Of a DNA stretch of 64,000 nucleotides, positions 63,620 through 64,000 are shown piece after piece. Position numbers and translations under genes: made by a program. Source of the stretch: Bog-159 sp963738375 (lineage in GTDB: Bacteria; Acidobacteriota; Terriglobia; Bryobacterales; Bryobacteraceae); NCBI GenBank assembly GCA_963738375.1, contig CAVTWL010000002.1:682001-746000 (forward strand), read 5' to 3'. The notes under the pieces were generated by a model. The model was not told where the DNA came from and made no database searches. It saw only the letters and a program-made list of their open reading frames with translations. Numbering within the stretch: the first letter of the stretch is position 1; each line of letters begins with the position of its first letter.

Positions 63620-64000
63620 TCACACCGATTCGAAGTATCGCGCCAGTTCCCAGTTCGTAACAGCCTTTTCATACTGCCTGCTCTCCCATTCCCGCGTGCT
63701 GGCATAATGCTCGACGAATGCATCGCCAAGCCATTCCCTTGCTACTGTTGCTGACCGGAATAGCCGGGTGGCATCCGCCAAGGTGCCGGGTAGGGGCGAG
63801 GTAACTCCAGCATAGGCGTTGACCGATGGCGCCGGCAATTCCAACTTCCGTTCGATTCCATCCAGCCCAGCCGCGAGCGATGCCGCCATCGCCAAATAAG
63901 GGTTAATGTCCGCTCCGGTTGCCCGCAGTTCCACTCTGGTTGCCTTTTCATGTCCTTGATACGCAGGAATTGCGCGGACCGCGGTTGTGCGATTATCGAC
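63620..64000 (-). CDS. Glutamine synthetase-family protein, C-terminal part
   Basis: The last 126 codons of a GlnA-like enzyme; the rest lies beyond the window. VDNRTTAVRAIPAYQG is the conserved Arg-bearing segment, ELRATGADINPYLAMAASLA is the 'R-x-AGxDxNPYLxxAA' loop that binds substrate, and LFRSATVAREWLGDAFVEHY and WESRQYEKAVTNWELARYFE are the C-terminal helices. The ending resembles the GlnA4-type or gamma-glutamyl-amine synthetase branch as much as canonical GlnA, so the exact substrate is open. Confidence 0.85.
   Translation of the reverse strand, partial: VDNRTTAVRAIPAYQGHEKATRVELRATGADINPYLAMAASLAAGLDGIERKLELPAPSVNAYAGVTSPLPGTLADATRLFRSATVAREWLGDAFVEHYASTREWESRQYEKAVTNWELARYFESV

Noticed and set aside
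1..64000. tRNA or rRNA genes
   Set aside because: I looked for GTTCGANNC T-loop cores and acceptor-stem pairs in the intergenic regions and saw none convincing.

Overview
The window comes from a GC-rich acidobacterium, most likely of the Bryobacteraceae / 'Candidatus Solibacter' group. The evidence is lineage-typical protein families. There is a 963-residue secreted glycosidase ending in the Solibacter C-terminal domain (TIGR03437 type) and a VWFA-related acidobacterial protein (TIGR03436 type). There is a remnant of an ADOP-type duplicated permease beside a PadR regulator, an Oar-like TonB-dependent receptor, and a protein with the NAxxSxGPxxxxGKxxSxxNA motif. No rRNA, tRNA, CRISPR array or intact mobile element was found.

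Layout. 0-5 kb: truncated TonB receptor (-), small accessory protein, Tat-exported GH29 fucosidase with tatA. 5.2-9.7 kb: the classical rpmH-rnpA-yidD-yidC-khpB(jag)-mnmE cluster (+). 9.7-11.2 kb: secreted protein and Tat-exported gluzincin-like metalloprotease. 11.4-14.0 kb: a bufferin-type metallophore operon, with a Cys-repeat precursor, MNIO (DUF692) enzyme, DUF2063 partner and DoxX membrane protein. 14-18 kb: lone Flp pilin, rsmB, beta-propeller, choice-of-anchor protein. 18-22.4 kb: proteostasis block hsp20-clpB-htpX. 22-25.8 kb: TauE-type permease, S53 peptidase, HTH/SEC-C protein. 25.2-26.4 kb: decayed gene remnants. 26.6-30.8 kb: HExxH protein, bacilliredoxin, duplicated secreted protein, ECF-like sigma factor. 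30.8-33.2 kb: ispF, ispD and a PIN/TRAM protein. 33.3-35.2 kb: a gene graveyard (methyltransferase, PadR, ADOP permease). 35-43.7 kb: two APC permeases, pcrA, DUF255 protein, tpx. 43.8-50.8 kb: murJ-like, YihY, an orphan Etf pair, a duplicated DnaA-box-like intergenic element, SYLF and TlpA-like proteins. 50.8-64 kb: VWFA protein with a cupin-like partner, glgC, DedA, SSS symporter with a tiny membrane partner, PhzF, NUDIX, ABC exporter, GH39-like glycosidase and the C-terminus of glutamine synthetase.

Many housekeeping genes (mnmE, clpB, pcrA, glgC, tpx, yidC, rnpA, phzF and others) are broken by single-base frame changes although both sides of each break stay well conserved. This is best explained by consensus or assembly errors rather than pseudogenes, so such genes are given here as full-span CDSs with break positions stated. 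True remnants (methyltransferase, ADOP, HNH module, amidohydrolase tail) lack whole domains and are listed as pseudogenes.

The most interesting system is the bufferin-like RiPP operon at 11.4-14.0 kb. The most interesting unexplained DNA is the 310-bp-spaced duplicated element at 48.6-49.05 kb.
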